Below, piece after piece: positions 6,511 through 13,010 of a DNA stretch of 14,724 nucleotides; within the stretch, counting starts at the first letter, position 1, and each line of letters opens with the position of its first letter. Source of the DNA: Streptosporangiaceae bacterium (GTDB taxonomy: Bacteria; Actinomycetota; Actinomycetes; Streptosporangiales; Streptosporangiaceae); the NCBI GenBank assembly GCA_030041195.1, contig JASHOI010000725.1, forward strand, positions 1 to 14,724. Direction: 5' to 3'. A model generated the notes under the pieces. The model worked only from the letters and a program-made list of their open reading frames with translations, searched no databases and was not told the DNA's origin. A program made the translations under genes and the position numbers.

Positions 6511-6936
6511 GTGCCGCTCTCGGAGCACGAGCAGCGTCAGCTCGAGCAGATTGAGCAGGCGCTCTACGCCGATTATCCGCGGTTCGCCAACGCCGTTCGC
6601 GCAAGCGATCCGCGCGTGCACTACAAGCGCCGGGTCGTCGAGGCCGCGCTGGGGTTCCTGCTGGGTGTCGGGATGCTGGTGGCCGGGGTGGTGACCAAGT
6701 ACATCTGGATCGGCGTGGCCGGTTTCGTGGTCATGCTCGCGTGCAGCATGTGGGCGCTGACCAGTTACCGGCACATGACCGGCTTTGTGGCCGGCCGGGG
6801 GCCGGCCAAGCCGAAGGAACGCCACGCCAGCCGGTCGAGCCGATCGAGCAGGTCGAACCGGTCGAGCCGGTCGTCCGGCACCGGGATGATGGAACGGCTG
6901 GAGGAGCGCTGGCGCAGGCGCCAGGAGCGGGGCTGA
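6511..6936 (+). CDS. DUF3040 small membrane protein
   Basis: This is a 141-residue protein of unknown function from a family restricted to actinobacteria and often found next to mraZ and the division cluster. The N-terminus MPLSEHEQRQLEQIEQALYA is the family hallmark. Two membrane helices follow, at about residues 43-62 and 64-84. The C-terminal tail is strongly basic with Arg-Ser repeats at residues 108-122 and a helical, charged end (EERWRRRQERG). I chose GTG 6511 because it gives the family N-terminus and is preceded by GGGAGG. ATG 6499 would overlap that ribosome binding site. The tail probably faces the cytoplasm by the positive-inside rule, with both termini inside. A role in envelope or division is suggested only by neighbourhood. 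Confidence 0.88.
   Translation: MPLSEHEQRQLEQIEQALYADYPRFANAVRASDPRVHYKRRVVEAALGFLLGVGMLVAGVVTKYIWIGVAGFVVMLACSMWALTSYRHMTGFVAGRGPAKPKERHASRSSRSSRSNRSSRSSGTGMMERLEERWRRRQERG
6832..6876 (+). repeat. Five tandem 9-bp units encoding Arg-Ser-Ser repeats
   Basis: The units start at 6832, 6841, 6850, 6859 and 6868: CGGTCGAGC, CGATCGAGC, AGGTCGAAC, CGGTCGAGC, CGGTCGTCC. They are in frame and encode RSS-RSS-RSN-RSS-RSS in the cytoplasmic tail of the DUF3040 protein. Such an array can change length by slippage. Confidence 0.85.
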
Positions 6937-6989
6937 CCGGCTTCGCCGCTGCTGATCCGGTCACCCTGCCGGTCCTGGCCGCTACCGGC
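6934..6989. terminator. Two tandem hairpins between convergent genes
   Basis: TGACCGG (6934-6940, including the DUF3040 stop codon) pairs with CCGGTCA (6957-6963). GCCGGT (6968-6973) pairs with ACCGGC (6984-6989), which reaches into the end of the transglutaminase gene. There is no U-run on either side. Position between convergent genes supports a bidirectional terminator role. Confidence 0.35.
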
Positions 6990-9591
6990 TAGCTCCTGCT
7001 GCTGCGCCCCGATGCGCCCGCTCATCCCCGCTCGCTGAGCTGACCCCGCCGCGGAACGGGCGGCCGCGGAACCTGGAACCGGCCACGTCCATCCAGCCGA
7101 ACACGTCGAGCGCGTGCTGCAGCGCGGGCCGGATCGGGGCCAGCATCGACGCCGGCAGCAGGCGTGCCCGCCACCGCACCGACCAGTCGGCCTCCTTGGC
7201 CAGTGCCCGCCGGATCGCGGCGCTGTCCGCGCGCAGGCTGGGCGAGTGCACCGGCGCGGTCGCGTAGCGCGCCCGCTCTTCGGCGCCGGCGATCCGGCCG
7301 AGCGCGTCAGCCGCCGGCTGGTCAAGCCGCAGCGCGGCCACTACCCGGGCGGCGGCGGCGCGGGGGGACTCGCTGGCGCGGCAGCCCAGTCCGTAGTCGG
7401 CCAGGTCGTCACGGAGTTCGCGCCACGCGGCATGAGCGAGCGCCGCGTCGCCGGTGGCCCGCAGCCGCCGGTGGCGGATCAGCCGCCGGGCAGTCAGCGG
7501 CGTGACCAGGGCGAGCGCCACCACGATCGCCATGATCAGCAGGATCAACGGAATGATGCTGTGCCCGTGGCTGGCGGGCGTCACGGCACCGCCCGTGTCG
7601 CCGCCCGGGTGGTGGAGGTGGTACAGGCTCGAGCTGCCCTTGCCGAGCTTGCCGGTGGCCGGGGTGGTCGCCCCTGTGGTCGGCTGGGTGCTGAGCAGGG
7701 GCGGCGCACCGCCGAGCGCGTAGTCGGGCACGGTCGCGGTTCCCTGGCCCGTGATACCGCCGGGGGTCGGCTCGAAGCGGAGCCAGCCCATGTCCTTGAA
7801 GTAGAGCTCGGGCCAGGCGTGCGCGTCGGCGGTGGTGACCTTCCAGATGCCCTTGCCCTCGCTGGTGCCCGCCGTGTAGCCGACCGCGATCCGGGACGGG
7901 ATGCCGACCAGGCGGGCCAGGCCGGCCATCGCGAACGCGAATTGCTGGCAGTAGCCGACGCGGGTGTGGTACAGGAAGTCGACCAGGCCGGCGATGCCGC
8001 TCGGCAGGTTCACGCTGAGGCTGTAGCTGAATTTCCCCGAGTCGCGGAAATAGTTCTGCAGCTTCGTCGCCTTGGCGTACGGGGTGCTGGCGCCCTTGGT
8101 GATCTGCCGGGCGAGCTTGGCCAGTTCCCCGCCGGGTCCGGCCGGGAAGGACAGGTAGTTGTTCTTGATGTACGCCGGGTACGAGGCGGGCAGGTCCTCC
8201 TCTTTCGGTGCCGGGGCGACCTCCGTGCTGGTCACCGAGTACTGCAGGCCGGACAGTGCAGGGTTGGTCGCGTACACCATCTGCGTCGCGTCGTCTTCCA
8301 GCCAGCCGCTCTCCGGGATCTCCACCTTCGTCGGCGCGTACGGCAGCGGGAGGACGCCGAGCTTCGCGTCGTATCCCACCGTTCCCTGGCTGAGGGTGAT
8401 CGTGGTGGTGGGCTTGGCGGCCGGCGTGCCCTTGGCCAGCCCGAAGTCGGCCACCGACTGGGTGGGGCCGCCCACCGGCGTGAATGCCGTTGTCGAGGGC
8501 GACACCAGGCTCCAGGTCTGCTCCGAATTTACGTAGTTCAGCACGTAGACCTGCAGGTACTGCTGCTGCGGTATCTTCGCGGTGGTGGTGTAGGTCAGCA
8601 CGGTTTGCGTGGTGGTGGCGAGCAGTTGCTGCCGCATCTGGACCAGGGGCTCGGGAGCCTCGATCGGGGCACCACTCCCGCCCCCGCCGCCGGCCGAATC
8701 GGTCCGGAACAGGTCGTGCACGTTGATGCCGGGAACCAGCAGCGGGACCGCCAGCGCGATGCACGCAGCGGCGAGCCCGATGCGGCGGCCCGACGCCGCG
8801 AGCGCCCTGGTGTCGGGCGCCTCGGCGCCCTCGTCCTGCGCAACCGCTGACGTCTGCCAGACGGTCACCAGCCTGCCCCAGACGCGCAGCCGTTCCCGCC
8901 CATCGGCGGCGAGCAAGGCCAGGTAGCCGATCATGCCGAGGCAGAACACGACAGTGGCGCCGACGCCGCCCTGCTTGGCGCTGGTGGTGATCCGGACGCA
9001 GTACAGGGCGAGCAACGGCAGGCCGGCGATCGCGGGGCTGCGCAGCCGGACCGCGAGCAGGTCGGTGGCCGCCGCCATCAGGCCGATGCCGGCTGCAGCG
9101 AGCAGCACGATTCCCGGGGTGTTGGTCACCGGCGGCTCGAAGTAGCGCTCGTTCATGCCGATGGTGACCAGCGACGACAGGTAGGACACCGAGGCCCGGG
9201 TGGGAATGACCCCGGCGATCGACAGCCGGGGGGCCAGCACGGCGTTCAGATAGATGAACAGCGCGGCCAGGTAGGCGATCGGGCAGGCGAGCACCTGCAG
9301 CAGCCGCAGCCGCGGCCGGCTTGCGGCGGTGATCGCGACGATGATCACGCCAGCCACCCGCAGCCCGACGCTCGGGCCGGCCAGCAGCGGGGCCACGGCG
9401 ATCAGCGCGAGCACCGACGTCGCCGCGGCCGCCGGCAGCGTCGGCAGCCTGGTGGCCATCCCGGCGATCGCCACGGCGATGACCGCGCCGACCCCGGCCC
9501 AGAACCATGAGGCGTCCTGGATCAGCGGGTATATCGATACCGACGCCAGGATCACGGCCACCGCCGAGGTCAGGGTCAGCCTGGGGTTCAT
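6982..9591 (-). CDS. TgpA-type membrane transglutaminase-like protein
   Basis: This is an 869-residue membrane protein with an extracytoplasmic transglutaminase/protease-like domain. An N-terminal bundle of hydrophobic segments (about residues 5-230, plus one near 270-288) corresponds to the DUF3488 region. After a Gly-rich linker comes the outside domain. Catalytic Cys548 lies in RVGYCQQFAFAMAGLAR, and His591 in DAHAWPELYF. The third acid is probably Glu607 in RFEPTP, where many relatives have Asp. A Thr/Gly/His-rich linker, one C-terminal membrane helix (678-698) and a cytoplasmic DUF4129-like tail follow. I chose ATG 9591, which overlaps the DUF58 stop codon as ATGA and begins a normal membrane anchor. 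The frame stays open to 9795 but only antisense-like composition lies there. It probably acts with MoxR and DUF58 on envelope proteins; the substrate is unknown. Confidence 0.9.
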   Translation of the reverse strand: MNPRLTLTSAVAVILASVSIYPLIQDASWFWAGVGAVIAVAIAGMATRLPTLPAAAATSVLALIAVAPLLAGPSVGLRVAGVIIVAITAASRPRLRLLQVLACPIAYLAALFIYLNAVLAPRLSIAGVIPTRASVSYLSSLVTIGMNERYFEPPVTNTPGIVLLAAAGIGLMAAATDLLAVRLRSPAIAGLPLLALYCVRITTSAKQGGVGATVVFCLGMIGYLALLAADGRERLRVWGRLVTVWQTSAVAQDEGAEAPDTRALAASGRRIGLAAACIALAVPLLVPGINVHDLFRTDSAGGGGGSGAPIEAPEPLVQMRQQLLATTTQTVLTYTTTAKIPQQQYLQVYVLNYVNSEQTWSLVSPSTTAFTPVGGPTQSVADFGLAKGTPAAKPTTTITLSQGTVGYDAKLGVLPLPYAPTKVEIPESGWLEDDATQMVYATNPALSGLQYSVTSTEVAPAPKEEDLPASYPAYIKNNYLSFPAGPGGELAKLARQITKGASTPYAKATKLQNYFRDSGKFSYSLSVNLPSGIAGLVDFLYHTRVGYCQQFAFAMAGLARLVGIPSRIAVGYTAGTSEGKGIWKVTTADAHAWPELYFKDMGWLRFEPTPGGITGQGTATVPDYALGGAPPLLSTQPTTGATTPATGKLGKGSSSLYHLHHPGGDTGGAVTPASHGHSIIPLILLIMAIVVALALVTPLTARRLIRHRRLRATGDAALAHAAWRELRDDLADYGLGCRASESPRAAAARVVAALRLDQPAADALGRIAGAEERARYATAPVHSPSLRADSAAIRRALAKEADWSVRWRARLLPASMLAPIRPALQHALDVFGWMDVAGSRFRGRPFRGGVSSASGDERAHRGAAAGASR

Positions 9592-10874
9592 ACAGCGGCT
9601 CCCCGCGCTCCCGGCAGCTTCTGCTCGCCGAGCGTGGCCGGGGCGGGCGGCTGGGACGACAGCATGCCGAGCTGCTGCCAGGCGACCGCGAGCTGCGTGC
9701 TCGCGTCCACGCAGACAACACGCCAGCCCGCCGCCCTGAGGATGGCCGCCGCCTGATCGGTCCCTCGATCCCGGTCCTGGCCCGGGCTGGCCCACGTGGG
9801 CACCGCGAGCAGCACGGCGATCGCCGGGCCGGTGTCACGGCGGCTCGCGGCGAGCTGCCTGGCCGCGGCGGTGGAAAGCTGCCCCATCACCGCGACCAGC
9901 AGGCCGCTGGCGCCGCGCAGCGCGGCGACGCCGGGCCCCAGATCGTGGCCGCGTGACGGCTTGACCACGGCCAGCGAGTTGAGCAGCACGTCCTCGAACG
10001 CGCCGGAGGCGGTGACCGCTCCGGTGTCCGTGACCAGCTGGCCGCCGAGGCCCTCATGGGCAAGGTGCACGCCGATGGAGGCCGCGGCGCTGACCGCGTA
10101 CTCGAACGACGACGCCGTGCCGCTGCCCGCGTGCGCCGCGCGCCTGGTGTCAAGCAGCAGCATCACGCGATTGCGCCACTGCTGCTCCTCGCGGCGCACC
10201 ATGAGCTCGCCGTACTTCGCGGTGGAACGCCAGTGCACCCGGCGCAGCTCGTCGCCGTCCCGGTAGGGTCGCGGCACCACATCGTCCTCTCCGGCGGCGG
10301 CGATCGCGCGGGACCTGCCGTCGCCCTCGCCCAGCCAGCTCCCGGTGACGACCGCGCGGGGCAGCGGAATCACCTTCGGCGTCACCACGAACGTGGTGCT
10401 GGTCGAGAAGGACCGGCCCAGTTCGACCAGCCCGAACGCATCGGCGATCCGGATCTCGAGCGGGCCGACAACGAACCTGCCGCGCACGTCGGATCGGAGC
10501 GGGTAGGTCAGCTCGCGGGATCCGCCGCGCTCGATGCCGTTCAGCACGTACCGGGGACGGGTGCCGAGCGCGTAGGGAACCGCGTCCTCGGCGAGCAGCA
10601 AGCCGGTCGGCAGCCGGGAGACGTTCTCCAGGCGGAGCCGGGCCTGCGCGGTCTGCCCGGCGGCCACGCGCGGCGGGGAGATGCTGCGGACGCAGCTGAG
10701 ACGGTAGCGCGCCCGGCCCGCGGCCAGCGCCGAGAACAGTGGCAGCACCAGCAGCAGGATTCCGACGCTGACCAGGTCGCGCTCGCCGAGGAACAGCCCG
10801 GTCACGGCCGCGGCGAACCCGGCGGCGAGGAACGACGTACCGCGGGTGGTGAACGCCGCGAGCCACGTTCGCAC
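9588..10874 (-). CDS. DUF58 membrane-anchored protein
   Basis: This 428-residue protein belongs to the DUF58 family that is almost always encoded beside a MoxR ATPase. Two membrane helices lie at about residues 13-30 and 33-52. An Ig-like or beta-rich stretch follows, then the signature block PRPYRDGDELRRVHWRSTAK (201-220) with YGELMVRREE. After that comes a vWA-like fold starting NRVMLLLDTR; its metal-binding DxSxS motif is replaced by LDTRR, so it looks degenerate. The start is GTG 10874, with a perfect AAGGAGG 7 nt upstream. The stop codon overlaps the start of the transglutaminase gene (ATGA), which indicates translational coupling. The family's molecular role is not established; a chaperone-like link between MoxR and the membrane is a common proposal. 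Confidence 0.9.
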   Translation of the reverse strand: MRTWLAAFTTRGTSFLAAGFAAAVTGLFLGERDLVSVGILLLVLPLFSALAAGRARYRLSCVRSISPPRVAAGQTAQARLRLENVSRLPTGLLLAEDAVPYALGTRPRYVLNGIERGGSRELTYPLRSDVRGRFVVGPLEIRIADAFGLVELGRSFSTSTTFVVTPKVIPLPRAVVTGSWLGEGDGRSRAIAAAGEDDVVPRPYRDGDELRRVHWRSTAKYGELMVRREEQQWRNRVMLLLDTRRAAHAGSGTASSFEYAVSAAASIGVHLAHEGLGGQLVTDTGAVTASGAFEDVLLNSLAVVKPSRGHDLGPGVAALRGASGLLVAVMGQLSTAAARQLAASRRDTGPAIAVLLAVPTWASPGQDRDRGTDQAAAILRAAGWRVVCVDASTQLAVAWQQLGMLSSQPPAPATLGEQKLPGARGAAV

Positions 10875-10949
10875 GTCCCGGCCTCCTTACGCGCTGCGGG
10901 TTCCAATGTATGACCAGGATCCGGGACGGGCCAGCGAACCCGCGGGCGT

Positions 10950-11930
10950 CTATTTGACCTGCGGCAGCGGCAGCTTCTCCACGATCCTGGCCAGCACGTG
11001 CTCGGGGGGTTCTCGGCTCACCAGTGCCTCGGGCGTCGGCAGCAGCCGGTGCGCGAGCACCGGCTCGGCGAGCGCCTGCACGTCATCGGGAATCACGAAG
11101 TCCCGCCCGTCGAGCGCGGCAAAGGCGCGGCTCGCGCGCAGCAGGTGCAGCGTGGCTCGCGGCGACGCACCGAGCCTGAGTTCCTGGGACGTCCGCGTGG
11201 CACTGACCAGGCCGATCACGTACTGCCTGATCGCCTGGGCCACGTGCACGCTGCGGACGGCCTGGATGAGCGCGCGGATGTCGCTGCCGTGCGCGACCGG
11301 CTCAAGCTCGTCGAGCGGCGACGACGATCCGTGCGCATCCAGCATCGCGAGCTCCGCGTCGCGGTCCGGGTACCCGATCGAGATGCGTGCGGTGAACCGG
11401 TCCCGCTGTGCCTCCGGCAGCGGATAGGTCCCCTCCATCTCGATCGGGTTCTGCGTCGCGATCACCATGAACGGCAGCTCCAGCGGGTACGTGCTGCCGT
11501 CCACGGTCACCTGGCGCTCCTCCATGCACTCCAGCAGCGCGGACTGGGTCTTGGGCGACGCCCGGTTGATCTCGTCGCCGAGCACGATGTTGGCGAAGAT
11601 GGGGCCCGGCTTGAACTCGAACTCCCGCAGTTCCTGGTTGAAAGCGCTGACCCCGGTCAGGTCGCCGGGGAGCAGGTCGGGCGTGAACTGAACGCGGCGG
11701 ACCGAGCAGTCGATGGACCTGGCCAGCGCCTTGGCCAGCAGCGTCTTGCCGACCCCCGGCACGTCCTCGATGAGCACGTGCCCCTCGGCGAGCAGCACGG
11801 TCATCGCGAGCCTGATCGCCTCCGGCTTGCCGGAGATCACGGTCTCGACGGCCGCGCCGACGCGGTGGGCCACCGGCACGAGCTCGTCGAGCTTCCTGCT
11901 GTCCGCCTGGTTCCCCGTGTCGATGACCAC
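10950..11930 (-). CDS. moxR: MoxR-family AAA+ ATPase
   Basis: This 326-residue AAA+ ATPase is thought to act as a chaperone that matures or remodels partner proteins, here most likely the DUF58 and transglutaminase products. Walker A is GVGKT at 59-63 within [15 protein letters not shown]. Walker B is VLGDEINRA with Asp119-Glu120. Sensor 1 is Asn161 in [22 protein letters not shown], which is the hallmark of the family, and sensor 2 lies in [13 protein letters not shown]. The start is GTG 11930, placed 4 nt after AGGAGG. It gives [10 protein letters not shown] and a normal family length. A gap of 75 bp separates it from the DUF58 gene, with no terminator seen, so the three genes form one operon. 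The long open frame upstream of 11930 is regulatory DNA, not coding. Confidence 0.93.
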   Translation of the reverse strand: MVIDTGNQADSRKLDELVPVAHRVGAAVETVISGKPEAIRLAMTVLLAEGHVLIEDVPGVGKTLLAKALARSIDCSVRRVQFTPDLLPGDLTGVSAFNQELREFEFKPGPIFANIVLGDEINRASPKTQSALLECMEERQVTVDGSTYPLELPFMVIATQNPIEMEGTYPLPEAQRDRFTARISIGYPDRDAELAMLDAHGSSSPLDELEPVAHGSDIRALIQAVRSVHVAQAIRQYVIGLVSATRTSQELRLGASPRATLHLLRASRAFAALDGRDFVIPDDVQALAEPVLAHRLLPTPEALVSREPPEHVLARIVEKLPLPQVK

Positions 11931-11940
11931 ATGTCCTCCT

Positions 11941-11987
11941 CGAGTCGCGTTCAGACAGTACGACGTGCGGGGCGAGGACGCGACTCG
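11941..11987. repeat. Perfect 10-bp inverted repeat around the moxR -10 box
   Basis: CGAGTCGCGT (11941-11950) and ACGCGACTCG (11978-11987) are exact reverse complements separated by 27 bp. The left arm falls at the predicted transcription start and just before the moxR ribosome binding site. The right arm falls where the -35 element should be. This fits a pair of protein-binding half sites better than an RNA hairpin, since transcription would begin inside the left arm. Confidence 0.7.
11955..11960 (-). promoter_or_regulatory. Putative -10 box of the moxR-DUF58-tgpA operon
   Basis: TACTGT is read on the minus strand from 11960 to 11955, 24 nt before the GTG at 11930. It is the only TANNNT I found upstream of moxR on that strand within the gap. 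At 17 bp upstream there is TCGCGT, which does not resemble a -35 consensus. Confidence 0.4.
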
Positions 11988-12039
11988 CCACCCACTCTGC
12001 CGCCGTCCGCTTGGCGTTGGCTTGGCGGCCTCCGCCACG

Positions 12040-12089
12040 CTCCACCCTCGGCCCACCCCGCCCTCCACTGCGCCCCACCGCCGCCCCAC
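12040..12089 (-). promoter_or_regulatory. Five MraZ-box-like hexamers facing moxR
   Basis: On the minus strand, GTGGGG, GTGGGG, GTGGAG, GTGGGC and GTGGAG begin at 12089, 12078, 12068, 12056 and 12045. Their spacings are 11, 10, 12 and 11 bp, close to one helical turn each. The motif is the same as in the mraZ operator at 12264 but the period is less exact. Function as a binding array is inferred. Confidence 0.4.
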
Positions 12090-12187
12090 CGGTGCCCCGT
12101 TCACGGCCCTTTCTGCGGCCTTCTGGGTATTCACCGCGGTCGCCGCTCCGTTCCGGCCACCGCCTCGGCATCTGCCTGGCGCCGTCC

Positions 12188-12203
12188 CTCCACAACGCTC
12201 CAC
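12188..12203 (-). promoter_or_regulatory. Two GTGGAG boxes facing moxR with a 10-bp period
   Basis: CTCCAC on the plus strand at 12188-12193 and 12198-12203 gives two GTGGAG hexamers on the minus strand, exactly 10 bp apart. This equals the period of the mraZ operator. A single GTGGGG facing the other way begins at 12222. Confidence 0.35.
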
Positions 12204-12257
12204 CCCCGTGACCTTGGCCTTGTGGGGGAATCTGGCTCAGCCGGCGGCTCTGGATCA

Positions 12258-12285
12258 TTGACGGTGGGGGAATGTGGAGTACAGT
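12258..12285 (+). promoter_or_regulatory. mraZ promoter
   Basis: A near-consensus -35 TTGACG (12258-12263) is separated by 16 bp from a -10 TACAGT (12280-12285). Transcription would start near 12292, leaving a leader of about 60 nt before the GTG at 12351. The -10 lies within the second and third operator repeats, so bound MraZ would block polymerase. It probably drives the division cluster at least through ftsI. Confidence 0.75.
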
Positions 12286-12299
12286 GGAGGGCCGTGGGG
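12264..12299 (+). promoter_or_regulatory. MraZ operator: four direct repeats, 10-bp period
   Basis: GTGGGG, GTGGAG, GTGGAG and GTGGGG begin at 12264, 12274, 12284 and 12294, with 4-nt gaps. Written as TGGRG with 5-nt spacers, this is the arrangement known for the E. coli MraZ operator (TGGGN repeats with 5-nt spacers). The array starts right after the -35 box and covers the -10 box and start site, so autorepression by MraZ is the expected effect. Confidence 0.8.
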
Positions 12300-12350
12300 C
12301 GGAGCACGCCCCAGGAAGCGCGCGGGTGGGGGACTCGGGAGGTGAGGCCG

Positions 12351-12782
12351 GTGTTTCTCGGCACTCACACGCCCCGCCTGGACGACAAGGGACGGCTGTT
12401 TCTGCCCGCCAAGTACCGCGACGAGCTCGCGCACGGGCTTGTCCTGACCAAGGGCCAGGAGCGCTGCATCTACGTGTTCCCGCAGTCGGAGTTCGGCCGG
12501 ATCACCGAGGTGCTGCGGACCGCTCCGGTGACCGCCAAGGCGGTCAGGGACTACAGCAGGGTCTTCTTCGCCAGCGCGTCCGACGAGATGCCGGACAAGC
12601 AGGGCCGGATCACGATCCCGCCCGCGCTGCGCGAGTACGCGGCGCTGCAGCGCGACTGCGTCGTGATCGGGGCCAACACCCGCCTGGAGATCTGGGACTC
12701 GGCTGCCTGGGCCAGCTATCTGGACCAGCAGGAGGACGCGTTCTCCGAGGCGTCCGAGGAGGTGCTGCCCGGGCTTCTCTGA
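12351..12782 (+). CDS. mraZ: Transcriptional regulator MraZ
   Basis: This 143-residue DNA-binding protein forms ring-shaped oligomers and represses its own dcw operon in bacteria where it has been studied. It has two SpoVT/AbrB-like halves with the paired signatures [16 protein letters not shown] (residues 11-26) and [16 protein letters not shown] (82-97). [10 protein letters not shown] lies between them. Length and both motifs are typical. The start is GTG 12351, with GGAGG 8 nt upstream, giving the canonical [17 protein letters not shown] second in-frame GTG at 12342 overlaps the ribosome binding site. It lies just downstream of a promoter loaded with MraZ-type repeats, and rsmH follows after 228 bp. 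Confidence 0.97.
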   Translation: MFLGTHTPRLDDKGRLFLPAKYRDELAHGLVLTKGQERCIYVFPQSEFGRITEVLRTAPVTAKAVRDYSRVFFASASDEMPDKQGRITIPPALREYAALQRDCVVIGANTRLEIWDSAAWASYLDQQEDAFSEASEEVLPGLL

Positions 12783-13010
12783 GTTGAGCAGGCGCCCGCA
12801 CACGGGGTGCCCGGCGAGGTCTCCACCCGCGCTGGGTGGCCGGCCCGGCTGACGTCACTTCCCCGGCGCCAGGCGGCCGACGCCACCGGCGCAGTGCCCA
12901 TCAGCGCTCCCGCGCGGATGGGGACCTGGCCGGGCAAGCATGGCAGCGAGTGCTTGTCCGGTGCTGCCGCTTTCCGGGCGGCTGAGACGTTCATGCGCGA
13001 AGGGGTACCG
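12783..13010 (+). other. Non-coding gap between mraZ and rsmH with a small hairpin
   Basis: This 228-bp gap is longer than usual within the cluster. The rsmH frame stays open upstream to a GTG at 12807, but the encoded stretch looks unlike RsmH N-termini. CCACCC (12823-12828) pairs with GGGTGG (12834-12839) around a 5-nt loop and could attenuate read-through from mraZ. I found no convincing promoter here. Confidence 0.35.

Larger units (their letters stand above)
11931..12350. promoter_or_regulatory. Shared regulatory region between the moxR operon and mraZ
   Basis: This 420-bp gap between divergent genes holds no credible gene. It holds a putative moxR -10 box inside a 10-bp inverted repeat near its left end. 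Two clusters of GTGG(G/A)G-type hexamers face moxR. Near its right end are the mraZ promoter and its four-repeat operator. Additional single copies of GTGGGG lie at 12222 and 12326 facing mraZ. From about 12095 to 12185 I see nothing specific. Confidence 0.7.

Noticed and set aside
6457..6554. Possible 32-codon leader reading frame before the DUF3040 gene
   Set aside because: GGAGG stands 13 nt before its GTG, too far for comfort. The peptide overlaps the next gene out of frame and shows no recognisable feature.
5044..6825. Open frame of nearly 600 codons on the minus strand, antisense to dinB and the DUF3040 gene
   Set aside because: It is rich in Arg, Gly, Pro and His without any fold or motif, as expected opposite a high-GC gene. 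The plus-strand dinB carries all polymerase motifs.
9592..9795. N-terminal extension of the transglutaminase protein
   Set aside because: The extra 68 residues are Arg/Gly/Ala-rich antisense-type sequence overlapping DUF58. The ATGA overlap at 9588-9591 and the hydrophobic start MNPRLTLTSAVAVIL support the shorter form.
7409..9838. Frame of about 800 codons on the minus strand, shifted relative to the transglutaminase gene
   Set aside because: It is a frame shadow with Arg/Ala/Pro-rich low-complexity content. The other minus-strand frame has membrane helices and the Cys-His catalytic motifs.
11931..12203. N-terminal extension of MoxR or an extra gene in the moxR-mraZ gap
   Set aside because: The frame is open but unlike any MoxR N-terminus. 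GTG 11930 has AGGAGG just upstream, and the DNA holds promoter and repeat signals instead.
12807..13010. RsmH starting at GTG 12807
   Set aside because: The 68 extra residues have no RsmH likeness, while ATG 13011 with AAGGGG gives a standard N-terminus and length.
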